64,000 bases of DNA from positions 2,997,501-3,061,500 of the forward strand of contig NZ_FNUD01000002.1 in NCBI RefSeq assembly GCF_900106095.1, written 5' to 3'. A program made the translations under genes and the position numbers. The notes beneath the pieces are model-generated. The model saw only the letters and a list, made by a program, of their open reading frames with translations, was not told where the DNA came from and made no database searches. Below, in pieces: positions 16,965-25,443 of the stretch (position 1 is the first letter of the stretch; each line of letters starts with the position of its first letter). The stretch comes from Pseudomonas deceptionensis (GTDB taxonomy: Bacteria > Pseudomonadota > Gammaproteobacteria > Pseudomonadales > Pseudomonadaceae).

Positions 16965-18044
16965 ATGCGTGCTTGGGTCGGTTTGTTGTGTCTGTCGCTG
17001 GGAGCAAGTGTCCAGGCTGCCGATAAAGAGTTAAGTATCTTTACTTGGGCAGAGTATGTGCCGGAGCAAGCGCTGCAGCGCTTCAAGGATAAGACCGGAA
17101 TCAAGGTCACACTCGATGTGTTCTCTAGCGCCGATGAACAAGACAGCAAGTTGATGACCGGGCGCAGCGGGTATGACGTGGTTTTCCCCTCAGCCACGTC
17201 ACTGGGGATGGCGATCAAGGCCAAGGCTTTGCGGGCGATTGACCCAGGGCAACTGCCGCATTACGCCAACCTGGATCCGGCGTTGCTGGCCAAGCTGGCT
17301 GCAGTCGATCCGGGTAACCGGTACGGGGTGCCGTACTCATGGGGCACGATAGGCTTGGGCATAAATAAGCAGGCTGTGCAAAAGCGCATTCCTGATGCGC
17401 CGCTCAACAGTCTCGACCTGCTGTTCAAGCCCGAATACGCCAGCAAACTGAAAGACTGCGGGATTGCGGTGCTGGACTCGCCGCAAGAAGTGCTCAGCAT
17501 CGTCCTCAATTACCTGGGGCGTTCGCCCTACAGCAATGATCCGGCGGACCTGATGGAGGCCCAATCACTGCTCGGCAAATTGCAACCCAACCTGCGCTAT
17601 GTAAACAGCAGCCGCCAAATCGATGATTTGGCCAAGGGCGAAGTGTGTCTGACCCTGGTCTACAACGGCGACGCAGGAACTGCCGCGGCAAGGGCGCGAG
17701 AAACAAAGCAGGCTTTCGAGGTGATTTATCGCATTCCGCGTGAAGGCACCTTGCTTTGGTTTGACACCATGGCAATCCCGGCCGACGCACCGCACCCCGA
17801 GGCAGCCATGGCTTTTATCGACTTCATGCTGCAGCCCGAGTCCATCGCCGAACTAACCAATAACCTGACGTACGCCAATGCCAATCAGGCGGCGACGGCA
17901 CTGGTTAATCCCGCGATCACCGGCGATCCGGATATCTATCCGTCCCGGCAGGTACGTGAGCATTTGTTTACCGACAAGCTTCTGCCTTTGCGCGCGCAAC
18001 GTGAACGCACGCGGGTGTGGAACACCTTCCGAACTAAAACCTGA
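16965..18044 (+). CDS. Polyamine-type ABC transporter periplasmic binding protein (PotF/SpuD-like)
   Basis: 359 residues. Signal peptide with cleavage after VQA (about residue 19), then ELSIFTWAEYVPEQALQRF, the usual start of the PotD/PotF fold, with GYDVVFPSA, YGVPYSWGTIGLG and the C-terminal AMAFIDFMLQPE. Such proteins bind putrescine, spermidine or related amines. No permease or ATPase gene follows; instead an agmatinase-type gene starts ten bases downstream, so the protein may share another transporter's membrane parts or act as a sensor. Confidence 0.9.
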   Translation: MRAWVGLLCLSLGASVQAADKELSIFTWAEYVPEQALQRFKDKTGIKVTLDVFSSADEQDSKLMTGRSGYDVVFPSATSLGMAIKAKALRAIDPGQLPHYANLDPALLAKLAAVDPGNRYGVPYSWGTIGLGINKQAVQKRIPDAPLNSLDLLFKPEYASKLKDCGIAVLDSPQEVLSIVLNYLGRSPYSNDPADLMEAQSLLGKLQPNLRYVNSSRQIDDLAKGEVCLTLVYNGDAGTAAARARETKQAFEVIYRIPREGTLLWFDTMAIPADAPHPEAAMAFIDFMLQPESIAELTNNLTYANANQAATALVNPAITGDPDIYPSRQVREHLFTDKLLPLRAQRERTRVWNTFRTKT

Positions 18045-18054
18045 GGAAACCAAC

Positions 18055-19020
18055 ATGGAAATCTTTCAAGGTAACGATCAGGCGATCACCCGTGAGAGTC
18101 TCTACGGCACGCATTCGGAAGCGACCTATGCCGGTGTGACCAGTTTTATGCGCCGCCGCTACAGTCGTGACCTCACCGGTGTCGATTTGGTGGTCAGCGG
18201 CGTACCGTTCGATACCGCGACCACTAACCGCCCCGGTACCCGGTTCGGCCCCCGGGCGATTCGTGCCGCATCGGTGCAGAGCGCCTGGGAGCGCCACTAT
18301 CCCTGGACGTTTGATCCCTTTGATCACTTGGCCGTGATCGATTACGGCGACTGCGACTTCGACCACAGTCAGCCACAAAAGACCCCGGCCGCTATTGAGG
18401 CTCATGCCGAACGCATCCTGGAGGCGGGTTGCGCCATGCTGACCTTGGGCGGAGATCATTTCATCACTTATCCATTGCTCAAGGCACACGCCAAAAAGCA
18501 CGGGCCAATCTCCCTGGTGCATTTTGATGCTCACAGTGACACTTGGCCTGATGCCGATGATAGCCAGCAGGGAATCAGTCACGGGACTATGTTCTACCAC
18601 GCTGCCCGCGAAGGCCTGGTCGACCCGTCGCGCTCGGTGCAAATCGGCCTGCGCACCACCAATGATGACGTCATGGGATTCCAGGTGATCGACGCGCGTG
18701 AGGTGCATCGAAATACGCCAGAAATCATTGCCGAAATGATCCGTGCCAGAGTAGGGGATAGCCCGGTCTACCTGACTTTCGATATTGATTGCCTGGACCC
18801 GGCCTTTGCCCCCGGCACTGGCACCCCTGTATGCGGTGGATTGACCACTCACCAGGCTCTGGAAATCCTGCGGGGCTTGTGCGGCATCAACTTGATCGGC
18901 ATGGATGTGGTGGAGGTATCACCACCTTACGACCATGCTGAAGTGACTGCATTAGCCGGTGCAACCATTGCGATGGAGATGGTTTGCCTATACGCGGCCC
19001 GACACAAGATCAAGGCGTAA
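18055..19020 (+). CDS. speB: Agmatinase-family ureohydrolase
   Basis: 321 residues from ATG 18055, preceded by TGAGGAAA. All manganese-binding motifs are present: LGGDHF, HFDAHSDTW and FDIDCLDPAFAPGTGTP, with GISHGTMF between. The family splits guanidino compounds into urea and an amine. Agmatine is the default substrate, but guanidinobutyrate and guanidinopropionate hydrolases of Pseudomonas are close relatives and also pair with LysR regulators, so the exact substrate is open. Operon with the binding protein upstream. Confidence 0.9.
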   Translation: MEIFQGNDQAITRESLYGTHSEATYAGVTSFMRRRYSRDLTGVDLVVSGVPFDTATTNRPGTRFGPRAIRAASVQSAWERHYPWTFDPFDHLAVIDYGDCDFDHSQPQKTPAAIEAHAERILEAGCAMLTLGGDHFITYPLLKAHAKKHGPISLVHFDAHSDTWPDADDSQQGISHGTMFYHAAREGLVDPSRSVQIGLRTTNDDVMGFQVIDAREVHRNTPEIIAEMIRARVGDSPVYLTFDIDCLDPAFAPGTGTPVCGGLTTHQALEILRGLCGINLIGMDVVEVSPPYDHAEVTALAGATIAMEMVCLYAARHKIKA

Positions 19021-19321
19021 AGCCAAGAAGTATCTGGTCTCCCTTAAAAACCACTGTCTTGATCCGTCATGGTGTTGGGTTTTAACAAACGGAAGGGGAG
19101 CAGCTTGGGTTTCATCGGGACTGTCGAGTTATCTACTTTTGTGAAAGTGGACTGATTTATCCCTTTCTTTTCGTTCGGCAGGACGCTGCAGGAGGGAGGA
19201 AATCAGTTCCGCACCCAAAAAGTAAACCTTGACTCACCTGAGTCGCAGTCCCATAAATATATTGCGTACGCTGGATTAAAATTAATGTAAGTACATGATT
19301 TATAAAGTAATTATAATGGAT
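19021..19321. other. Intergenic 301 bases between speB and att copy B
   Basis: No gene seen. The segment around 19168 (TTCGTTCGGCAGG) repeats 13 bases also found at 11026, upstream of att copy A, suggesting that both att copies carry related flanking DNA. Confidence 0.45.
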
Positions 19322-19406
19322 TTCAAATCCGCTCACGCTGGTTCGATTCCGGCTTCGGCCTCTACATTCGAAAGCCCCGCAGATCTCGGTCTACGGGTTT
19401 TTTTTA
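19316..19406 (+). repeat. Decayed tRNA-Cys 3' half plus terminator: att copy B
   Basis: GGATTTCAAATCCG, GGTTCGATTCCGGCTTCGG and CCTCTACATTCGAAAGCCCC repeat the sequence of copy A (11362-11447) with substitutions, including G to T in the anticodon position and a change in CCA. The terminator stem after it is also imperfect. Direct repetition of a tRNA end about 8 kb away marks the far boundary of an integrated element. Confidence 0.75.
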
Positions 19407-19538
19407 TGCCTGCGAGTTGAGGATCGCTTCCGCAACTTTTTGGATCAGTTCCGCAAGTGCCAGTTTTTCGCGTGTGATTGGAGAGGTTCTCGGGAGGTGG
19501 GCTTCCATCAATTGCGCGAACGGTGCTTTTAGCTTGAG

Positions 19539-19805
19539 TAGTCCGCTTATGGGCTGAGCCCGCACGCGGAAGAGGGGCAGAGTGATCCGGCCCTCGATAT
19601 TTTCAGCACGCCCCTGTATGCCTTCGTCCTGGCCCGCACCTTGTTTGAACCGCCGGGGCAGCGAATTTTCACTGACGACGATGTACCCGAACTGACTGAG
19701 GCCTACAGCCAGGTCCATGACCGTCTGGTGGCCAGGGCGCTGGAATTGAGTGGCGTTGCTCTGGAAACCGTCAGCGACCCGGTAGACATGGCGGGAAACG
19801 GTTAA
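19539..19805 (+). pseudogene. Phage tail assembly chaperone, C-terminal remnant
   Basis: After a stop at about 19536 the frame reads DPALDIFSTPLYAFVLARTL, then FTDDDVPELTEAYSQVHDRL and ARALELSGVALE, ending TAA 19805. This resembles the C-terminal part of the tail assembly chaperone encoded before the T protein and the tape measure in siphophages. No start with a ribosome site is visible and the N-terminal part is absent, so I call it a remnant. Confidence 0.6.
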
Positions 19806-19819
19806 AGGAGGAGCCCGCG

Positions 19820-20119
19820 TTGGCGTTTCTGCTGACCTTGGCCCTCCGCTTGGGCAAAACATTGCAGGAAATATGTAACCAGATATCAGCCGAGGAGCTG
19901 TTCCTGTGGCAAGCCTACGACCGCGAATCCCCCTTGGGTGATCAACGCGCTGATGTGCTGGCTGCCATTGGCGCAGCCGCTTCATTTCAAGCCCAAGGCG
20001 CGAAGGTTACGGCACTGGATTTACTGCCCACATGGCGACTTGAACCACTGTGTGCTGATGACGAGGAAGAGGAGTTGCTTAAGAACTATCTGTCAGAGCG
20101 AGCTGACTTACAGCCTTGA
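19820..20119 (+). CDS. Phage tail assembly protein T (DUF4035) family
   Basis: 99 residues from TTG 19820, preceded by AAAGGAGGAG. The protein (FLLTLALRLGKTLQEI, ELFLWQAYDRESPLGDQRAD) matches the DUF4035/tail assembly T family that works with the chaperone in building the tail tube. It lies 14 bases after the chaperone remnant. The frame is intact, but with its partner broken and the tape measure cut down, it is likely no longer functional. Confidence 0.65.
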   Translation: MAFLLTLALRLGKTLQEICNQISAEELFLWQAYDRESPLGDQRADVLAAIGAAASFQAQGAKVTALDLLPTWRLEPLCADDEEEELLKNYLSERADLQP

Positions 20120-20220
20120 AGGCGAGTGCTAGGTTCTGCGTTTTGGGTTCTTGAAGCATTTCCTGGATCGGCGGATCAAGGTGCTGGGGATGTTGAGAGA
20201 GCAGTGAGATAGGGGCGACT

Positions 20221-20262
20221 TTACGGGTGGAATTGCCCCTGTTTTATAATCCGACATACGCC
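20221..20262 (+). promoter_or_regulatory. Promoter and possible operator of the toxin-antitoxin pair
   Basis: A perfect TATAAT (20245-20250) has only a weak -35 upstream. Just after it CGCCA-A-TGGCG (20250s) is an inverted repeat suitable for autoregulation by the antitoxin. Start of the toxin gene is about 30 bases downstream. Confidence 0.4.
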
Positions 20263-20277
20263 AATGGCGGATAGTGG

Positions 20278-20598
20278 GTGAAGATGATATTTATTGAATC
20301 TCAGATCTTTACCGAAGACCTTCAAGGTTTGCTTTCAGATGACAGCTACCGTGAATTTCAGTGCTATCTGTCGGATCATCCTCATGCGGGTGATGTGATT
20401 CAAGGGACCAACGGTTTGCGCAAGATTAGTTGGGCCGCACAAGGTAAAGGTAAAAGCGGCGGTGTCAGGGTGATTTATTACCACCTTTGCGCGATGCAGC
20501 AGATTCGCTTGATCCTGATCTACCGAAAAGGCATCAAAGATGATCTCTCTCCGGCCGAGAAGAAAATATTGAGCGATTTGAATAAAGGGTGGCAGTGA
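20278..20598 (+). CDS. RelE/HigB-like toxin of a type II toxin-antitoxin system
   Basis: 106 residues, preceded by no strong ribosome site (start GTG 20278 gives MKM; ATG 20284 is the alternative). It has the compact RelE/ParE fold pattern: an N-terminal strand-helix part, GLRKISWAAQGKGKSGGVRV with Arg and Lys on the central sheet, YHLC, LILIYRKG and the C-terminal KDDLSPAEKKILSDL. RelE-type toxins cut mRNA on the ribosome. Toxin-first order and the overlapping XRE antitoxin fit the HigBA/NadS arrangement. Confidence 0.85.
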   Translation: MKMIFIESQIFTEDLQGLLSDDSYREFQCYLSDHPHAGDVIQGTNGLRKISWAAQGKGKSGGVRVIYYHLCAMQQIRLILIYRKGIKDDLSPAEKKILSDLNKGWQ

Positions 20599-20891
20599 TG
20601 GAGAAAAATTTATTCAACCGTCTGGTCGAAAGCATGACCCAGATGGATGAAATTGATCGAGGTGAGCGCGCGCCCTCCCGCGAATTTCATGTCGATGCAC
20701 TGCAAGTCAAAATGATTCGCCAAGCGACCGGGTTGTCGCAAGCCCGTTTTGCCAAGGCCATAGATGTCCCGATAGGCACTTTGCAAAACTGGGAGCAAGG
20801 GCGTCGTGAGCCTGAAGGGCCTGCAAGGGCATTATTGCGCGCCATTCACAATGATCCGGGGCATGTACTGGCAGCTCTCGAATATCGTTAA
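20598..20891 (+). CDS. XRE-family antitoxin (HigA/NadS-like)
   Basis: 97 residues from ATG 20598, which overlaps the toxin stop by one base (TGATG), so translation is coupled. The C-terminal half is a helix-turn-helix (IRQATGLSQARFAKAIDVPI to LQNWEQGRREPEGPAR). It should bind the toxin through its N-terminal part and repress the promoter upstream. The pair sits among remnants of a prophage tail operon. Confidence 0.88.
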   Translation: MEKNLFNRLVESMTQMDEIDRGERAPSREFHVDALQVKMIRQATGLSQARFAKAIDVPIGTLQNWEQGRREPEGPARALLRAIHNDPGHVLAALEYR

Positions 20892-20910
20892 CAGTGAATT
20901 GATCCAAACC

Positions 20911-20940
20911 AAAGGACGCGAAAGCGTCCTTTGTTGTTTT
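20911..20940 (+). terminator. Terminator of the toxin-antitoxin pair
   Basis: AAAGGACGC, loop GAAA, GCGTCCTTT followed by a T-rich tail. It follows the antitoxin stop by 19 bases. Confidence 0.85.
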
Positions 20941-20974
20941 AGAACTTTCCCCGTCTTGGTTCCTGGAGCACCCC

Positions 20975-21076
20975 GTGCCCGGCAAAACGCTGCGATCACT
21001 GATAGTCATTGTCTCGGCGCAGACCGGTGCCTATCAGCGGGAGATGGCACGGGCAGGGAGGATGGGGCGCGATTAG
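20975..21076 (+). pseudogene. Possible N-terminal remnant of a phage tape-measure protein
   Basis: From GTG 20975 the 33 codons read TLRSLIVIVSAQTGAYQREM then ARAGRMGRD before TAG. This looks like the first residues of a siphophage tail tape-measure protein, and tape measure is the gene expected after the chaperone and T protein at 19.5-20.1 kb. Short and without other evidence, so tentative. Confidence 0.4.
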
Positions 21077-21299
21077 GAGGCCTCAGCCTAGCCAGCATCG
21101 TCTACGATCTGGTCGACGGCAAACTGCCGGTCAGGCAACGCCAGGCCGATCGCAGCGGCCGCAAAGCTGTGCGCACCCAGCAGAGTGACCTCACCACCTA
21201 ACCAGCAGGATCGACCTGCAAGCCCGGCCAGGCTAATCGTCCCGGCTTTTCAAATACGGGTACCTATTTATAATCCGCGGACATCACACCGGGAAGCCT
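21077..21299. other. Gene-poor stretch after the tape-measure remnant
   Basis: An open frame to TAA 21200 (SLASIVYDLVDGKLPVRQRQ and on) has no start or recognised family and may be another phage gene end. Otherwise nothing is seen. Confidence 0.35.
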
Positions 21300-21890
21300 G
21301 TGGATTTGGGATCACTAAACACGTTAACAGTCTGGACGTTCCAAACCGAGGTCCAGCTACAGACATTGCTGCGTGAAGGCCTGTTAGAGGGTGACTGGTC
21401 ACACGTTTGCCCCAAAGAGAAGGCGGCGTACCACTTCATGTGCCGCGAAATGGCAGCCCGTGATTTGTCGTGCGCAGGGCGACCTCCGGTGTGGGGGTGG
21501 CATTCCTGTGGCGGCTACCAGCGAGCACCGGACGCCCTGGTAGCACGCCAGTTACTGAGCGACCACCAACTGATCGAGACGCCCATCGTGCTGTTGACGC
21601 TCGAGTGTCCAAGCGATCAGGTACTGAACTCGGATTACAACGCTTGGTGTGATCAGGTGTATTTCCCGCTATGTTCAAATGCAGCGTTCACCCCATCACC
21701 TGAAGCCCTGCAAGGGATATTCAAGCTCGACTACACGGCATTGGACGACGCGCCAGTTCAGGCTGTGTTGCCGAGCCTGCGGCGTGAGTGGTTGGTGGAG
21801 GCGCGAAAAGTGCACCTCGCCCCCTCCCGCGAAGTGGCTATCAGCGAGCCATGGCGACCGACGCCAAACATCCAAAGCAAGAACCCATGA
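21300..21890 (+). CDS. DUF3841 family protein
   Basis: 196 residues from GTG 21300. The opening LTVWTFQTEVQLQTLLREGL, the MCREMAARDLSCAGRPPVWG W-H block and NAWCDQVYFPLC fit the DUF3841 family, small soluble proteins of unknown biochemical role with many conserved Trp, Cys and His. No membrane segment or signal. It stands alone between phage remnants and a nucleotidyltransferase-like gene, in a region of recent rearrangement. Confidence 0.75.
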   Translation: MDLGSLNTLTVWTFQTEVQLQTLLREGLLEGDWSHVCPKEKAAYHFMCREMAARDLSCAGRPPVWGWHSCGGYQRAPDALVARQLLSDHQLIETPIVLLTLECPSDQVLNSDYNAWCDQVYFPLCSNAAFTPSPEALQGIFKLDYTALDDAPVQAVLPSLRREWLVEARKVHLAPSREVAISEPWRPTPNIQSKNP

Positions 21891-22023
21891 TGCAATGGTG
21901 TGGCAGCCGATTCGAACCAGCGGTTTTAGAGTGCAAGAGTGTCATGCTTTCGCTGCTGCCCCCGCTTTATGCTGGCCGCTACATTGGATAACAGCGTGTC
22001 GCACCACGCCCGAGGGCCAAAGA

Positions 22024-22620
22024 ATGATATTGACACCCGAAAGCCTGGTCACAATTGCGATGAGCAACCCTGTCAACGTCCAGATTGCAGCGCGGTTGCC
22101 TTCCTTGGGGTTAAGCCAGTGCATGCTGACAGCGGGCTGCTTGTTCCAGGCGGTCTGGAACCATCATTCGAATCTGCCACCGGCAGCAGGCGTGAAGGAT
22201 TACGACGTTTTTTACTTTGACACCGACCTGTCCCGGGAGGCCGAGAACGAAGTCATAAACGAAACCCGGCATCTTTTCCTGGATCTGGACGTCAAGGTTG
22301 ATATCAAGAGTCAGGCCCGTGTTCACCTTTGGTACGGCGAGCGATTTGGCAGGGCTTATCCTCAACTTGAAACAACCATGGACGGTATTGATCGCTACCT
22401 TGTTGCGGGGACGTGCATTGGGTTGGACCCTGTAACAGGTGAGGTGTATGCGCCTTACGGATTGGAGGATGCAGGGCAGGGGGGGGGCTTCGCTCCAATC
22501 CCAAGAATCTCCAGCCTGACTTCCTCCATTAGCGCAACACATCACGACGCTCTGCCGAGGTGCATTTATCACATCTACGTTCAAACGCTTTGGATGTACC
22601 TGAGGGGCAAGTGGTACTAG
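22024..22620 (+). CDS. Nucleotidyltransferase-like protein (DUF925), C-terminus probably frameshifted
   Basis: 198 residues from ATG 22024. CMLTAGCLFQAVWNHHS, GVKDYDVFYFDTDLS and QARVHLWYGERFG are typical of the DUF925 nucleotidyltransferase-fold proteins, with Asp pairs (KDYDVF) resembling the nucleotidyltransferase metal site. The match fails after a run of nine G at 22479-22487; the other frame continues the family (LRSNPKNLQPDFLH) but soon stops. The gene as read is therefore probably a frameshifted version, either decayed or variable at the G tract. Confidence 0.7.
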   Translation: MILTPESLVTIAMSNPVNVQIAARLPSLGLSQCMLTAGCLFQAVWNHHSNLPPAAGVKDYDVFYFDTDLSREAENEVINETRHLFLDLDVKVDIKSQARVHLWYGERFGRAYPQLETTMDGIDRYLVAGTCIGLDPVTGEVYAPYGLEDAGQGGGFAPIPRISSLTSSISATHHDALPRCIYHIYVQTLWMYLRGKWY

Positions 22621-22691
22621 GCCACATCACCTTTGTCGGGAGTGAGGCATCCTGGGGCAGGGAGCAGTTCATAAGACCACTCTTGCCATGC

Positions 22692-23402
22692 TCACTCGAC
22701 AAGTTCAGGGGCTGCCTTTCTGGCGGCTTTGGGCTTTGCTGACAGGATGGGGTGAGGCAAGGGGCTCTCATTCAGGGTGTAAGGCGTTATGTCCCCTGAT
22801 TGCCAGTTGTCGAGCCTGGCCATCTTTATCCTGACCCAAAGCGCATACCCGAAAAGCAGAGCGGCAGCCGCAATGCCAACCTGAATAGTGAACGTTTCCA
22901 GCAGGAGCACACCTTTTTGGGCATTGGCGCCGTACCAGGAGAAAACCGGAATCACCATCAAGGCCCATGCCGTAAACCAGGCCAGCAACCCTACAAGTAA
23001 TGGCTTGATTGCAAACGAACGCAAGTTGCTGATTGAAGTGTTGTGCAGCACTTTGGGCTCGTCGGCAAAATGCTTTGCGGCGGCAACGATCAGTGCTTTG
23101 TTGAAGCCTGGATCGTAAAACCAGAGACGTGTTTTTGTAGTGTGACCAGAACCCATCAAGTAGTGATAAAGGTCGTTGGTCATAGCAAGGCGTTTGGTCT
23201 GGCGCCCGTTAATGCGCGCAGTGAATTCATCAATGTGAAAGTCAAAGCGTTTGAGGTCGGTTATTACACAGTCCGTATAGAAGAACTTCGGCACACAAAA
23301 CATCCTGTTTGAGTGGTGGCTAACTTTAATTCGGGTGATATCATATGGCCATCCATGCTTTGTGTCGAGTCTGTTCAGACTACTTTTACCGAAATGGGGC
23401 AT
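22692..23402 (-). CDS. Hypothetical membrane protein
   Basis: Up to 236 residues; the start is uncertain and MFCVPKFFYTD at about 23304 is a good alternative that removes a doubtful N-terminus. Two membrane helices lie at about residues 135-155 (LLVGLLAWFTAWALMVIPVF) and 168-190. The N-terminal half is soluble with DFHIDEFTARINGRQTKRLA, and the tail is Ala/Lys/Pro-rich. I do not recognise the family. Confidence 0.55.
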   Translation of the reverse strand: MPHFGKSSLNRLDTKHGWPYDITRIKVSHHSNRMFCVPKFFYTDCVITDLKRFDFHIDEFTARINGRQTKRLAMTNDLYHYLMGSGHTTKTRLWFYDPGFNKALIVAAAKHFADEPKVLHNTSISNLRSFAIKPLLVGLLAWFTAWALMVIPVFSWYGANAQKGVLLLETFTIQVGIAAAALLFGYALWVRIKMARLDNWQSGDITPYTLNESPLPHPILSAKPKAARKAAPELVE

Positions 23403-23479
23403 GAAGTTTTGGATGGAAAAATAGATATATTGACGTCAATAAAGTGACTGACTGTGATTGGTTAATTGAAAGGGATTTT

Positions 23480-23701
23480 ATGAAGGTTTTGAGATATCTG
23501 ATTTACGGATGCTTGGTGTTTATCGTGATGAAGTTGGGCTTCCTGATGTTAGGCATTATGAATGGCGGGCATGATACTGCCGGCGTTAAGTCGATAGCAT
23601 CATTTGTGATGTTGCTGATGGTTCTTGTCCCTGTTTATATTGTGGCTTTTGTATTGAAGAAGATTTTTGCCAAGAAGTCTGACGAGGTAGGTGGCGAATA
23701 A
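23480..23701 (+). CDS. Small membrane protein of unknown function
   Basis: 73 residues from ATG 23480, preceded by AAAGGGA. Two membrane helices (LIYGCLVFIVMKLGFLMLG and SFVMLLMVLVPVYIVAFVL) are joined by a short loop, and the tail is basic then acidic (KKIFAKKSDEVGGE). No family recognised. A GTG start at 23444 would add twelve residues without a better ribosome site. Confidence 0.6.
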   Translation: MKVLRYLIYGCLVFIVMKLGFLMLGIMNGGHDTAGVKSIASFVMLLMVLVPVYIVAFVLKKIFAKKSDEVGGE

Positions 23702-23751
23702 GCCATGAGGGGAGGGCGCGCAGGGCGTCTGAAAGCTTGTCAGGCGGCTGT

Positions 23752-23777
23752 AAAAAAGCCCCCGGGAGGGGGCTTTG
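23752..23777 (-). terminator. Terminator of the wcaJ transcript
   Basis: On the minus strand AAAGCCCCC, short loop, GGGGGCTTTTTTA. It follows the wcaJ stop by a few bases and closes the left end of the exopolysaccharide locus. Confidence 0.85.
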
Positions 23778-23780
23778 ATA

Positions 23781-25169
23781 TTAGTAAATATCTTTTGAGA
23801 TCAAGGTAAGCGGGGTCTTGATCATGATTTTGATATCGAGCCACAGCGACCAGTTGTTGATGTAGTCGAGGTCGATTTCAACACGTTTCTGCATCTTTTC
23901 AATGGTGTCGGTTTCGCCGCGGCAGCCACTGATTTGTGCCAGGCCGGTGATGCCGGGTTTGATGCGGTGGCGTGCCATATAGGCGTGTATCTTGCCGGTG
24001 TAATAGTCGTTATGTGCAACAGCATGAGGGCGCGGTCCGACCAGTGCCATATCGCCATGCAGTACGTTGAACAGTTGCGGCAACTCGTCCAGCGAAGTGC
24101 GTCGAATAAAGCGGCCTACAGCCGTAACCCGGGAGTCATTGCGGCTGGCTTGTTTGACCTGCTTGTCGTCATGCACTTGCATCGAGCGGAACTTCCACAC
24201 TTTTATGACCTTGCCGTTCCAGCCATGGCGATGCTGTTTAAACAGTATCGGGCCGGGTGACGACAACTTCACTGCAATGGCAATGATGGCAAGCAATGGG
24301 CTCAGGATAATAATGGCACCCAGGGAGAGCGAGCGCTCCATTAATGCCTTGCTTAGGGCTGCAGTTGGATAGCTGGTGAGCGGGCTTTCATTCAGATGGA
24401 TGGCTGGGCGGCCACCGATTTCGCTGACTGAGTGATTAAGCAGCATCATGCTGTCCAGGTCCGGAACCCAGACTACATCGACATTCAAATCCAGCAGGTC
24501 GATATAAAGCGCTTCAATGCGCTGGGCTTCTTGCAGGGACAAGGAGATATAAAGCCGGCGGATATTGTGTTCGGTAATCAATGAGCGAAGTTGTGCGAGT
24601 TCACCCACAATCAGTGGGGAATTCCCACTGTCTTCAAAGGGGGAAGCACTAACGACGCCAATCAATGGGAAGTTGTTTTGCTGGATAAAGTTTTCGGCCA
24701 GTTTCAGGGCAACACCATCAGAGCCAATAATCAGGCTGTTGTAGTGGTGGTTGTTACGCTGGTGATAAAACTTGGACAGTCTATGCAGTATCAAATACGG
24801 GGGTAATTGAATCAGGTAGCCCAGCAAAGCCCAGCTGATAAGGGTTTCACGGGAAAACAGCTCACCCGACTTGGTGATGAATCCAATGGTGCTCAGGCAG
24901 GTGAGCGTCAGGGTCCAGCCGAGCAGTAAACGGATTGCGCCATTAAACGCCTTGTGTCTTTTATAGTAGACATGAGTGGCAGAGTAGGCGGGTACTGACA
25001 CCAGTAATGTGAGGATGGCGAGCACGCGATAATGAAAGTCGATGGTGCCAAACTTGGTGTAGACCAATGCCAATAACAGTGCGATGACAAACGTCATGGC
25101 AATGGACCACTGCCCCCAAAAAGTAAGCCCTCTGGCCACGGTTTTTCGATCTAGACGTGTATGTATCAA
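23781..25169 (-). CDS. wcaJ: Undecaprenyl-phosphate glucose phosphotransferase
   Basis: 462 residues. Four N-terminal membrane helices (to about 125), a CoA-binding-like middle domain (NSLIIGSDGVALKLAENF), a fifth membrane segment near 280, then the catalytic bacterial sugar-transferase domain: KVWKFRSMQ, RTSLDELPQLFNVLHGDMAL, VGPRP and KPGITGLAQI. It moves glucose-1-phosphate (or galactose-1-phosphate) from UDP-sugar to undecaprenyl phosphate, the first step of repeat-unit assembly. It is the last gene of the locus on this strand and is separated from the rest by two regulator genes. Confidence 0.93.
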   Translation of the reverse strand: MIHTRLDRKTVARGLTFWGQWSIAMTFVIALLLALVYTKFGTIDFHYRVLAILTLLVSVPAYSATHVYYKRHKAFNGAIRLLLGWTLTLTCLSTIGFITKSGELFSRETLISWALLGYLIQLPPYLILHRLSKFYHQRNNHHYNSLIIGSDGVALKLAENFIQQNNFPLIGVVSASPFEDSGNSPLIVGELAQLRSLITEHNIRRLYISLSLQEAQRIEALYIDLLDLNVDVVWVPDLDSMMLLNHSVSEIGGRPAIHLNESPLTSYPTAALSKALMERSLSLGAIIILSPLLAIIAIAVKLSSPGPILFKQHRHGWNGKVIKVWKFRSMQVHDDKQVKQASRNDSRVTAVGRFIRRTSLDELPQLFNVLHGDMALVGPRPHAVAHNDYYTGKIHAYMARHRIKPGITGLAQISGCRGETDTIEKMQKRVEIDLDYINNWSLWLDIKIMIKTPLTLISKDIY

Positions 25170-25443
25170 GGTAGCAGCCTTGTGATAAGTGCTTGACTAT
25201 ATGAGAGTGGCTGGCCAGTTTAAGGTTCAACACTCTTTTGCGCAGGCTTCGTGGAGTAGTGGCGCTGTAATGGCCGCACGAACCATTGATAATAAGGGTT
25301 ATTTGCAATAGGCGTTCGACGATTTATAACAACGCAGCTTTAGGGGGTTGTTATTTTCAATAAAGTAGAAAGCTACAAGCGTGAGCGTGTCTAATTAATG
25401 GCCATATGCCGGTATTTGTTGGCTGTTAGAGGCTATATGCCAC

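Noticed and set aside
19404..19985. 193-codon minus-strand ORF
   Set aside because: It lies opposite the tail-chaperone and T-protein sequences, which resemble known families; its own product resembles nothing.
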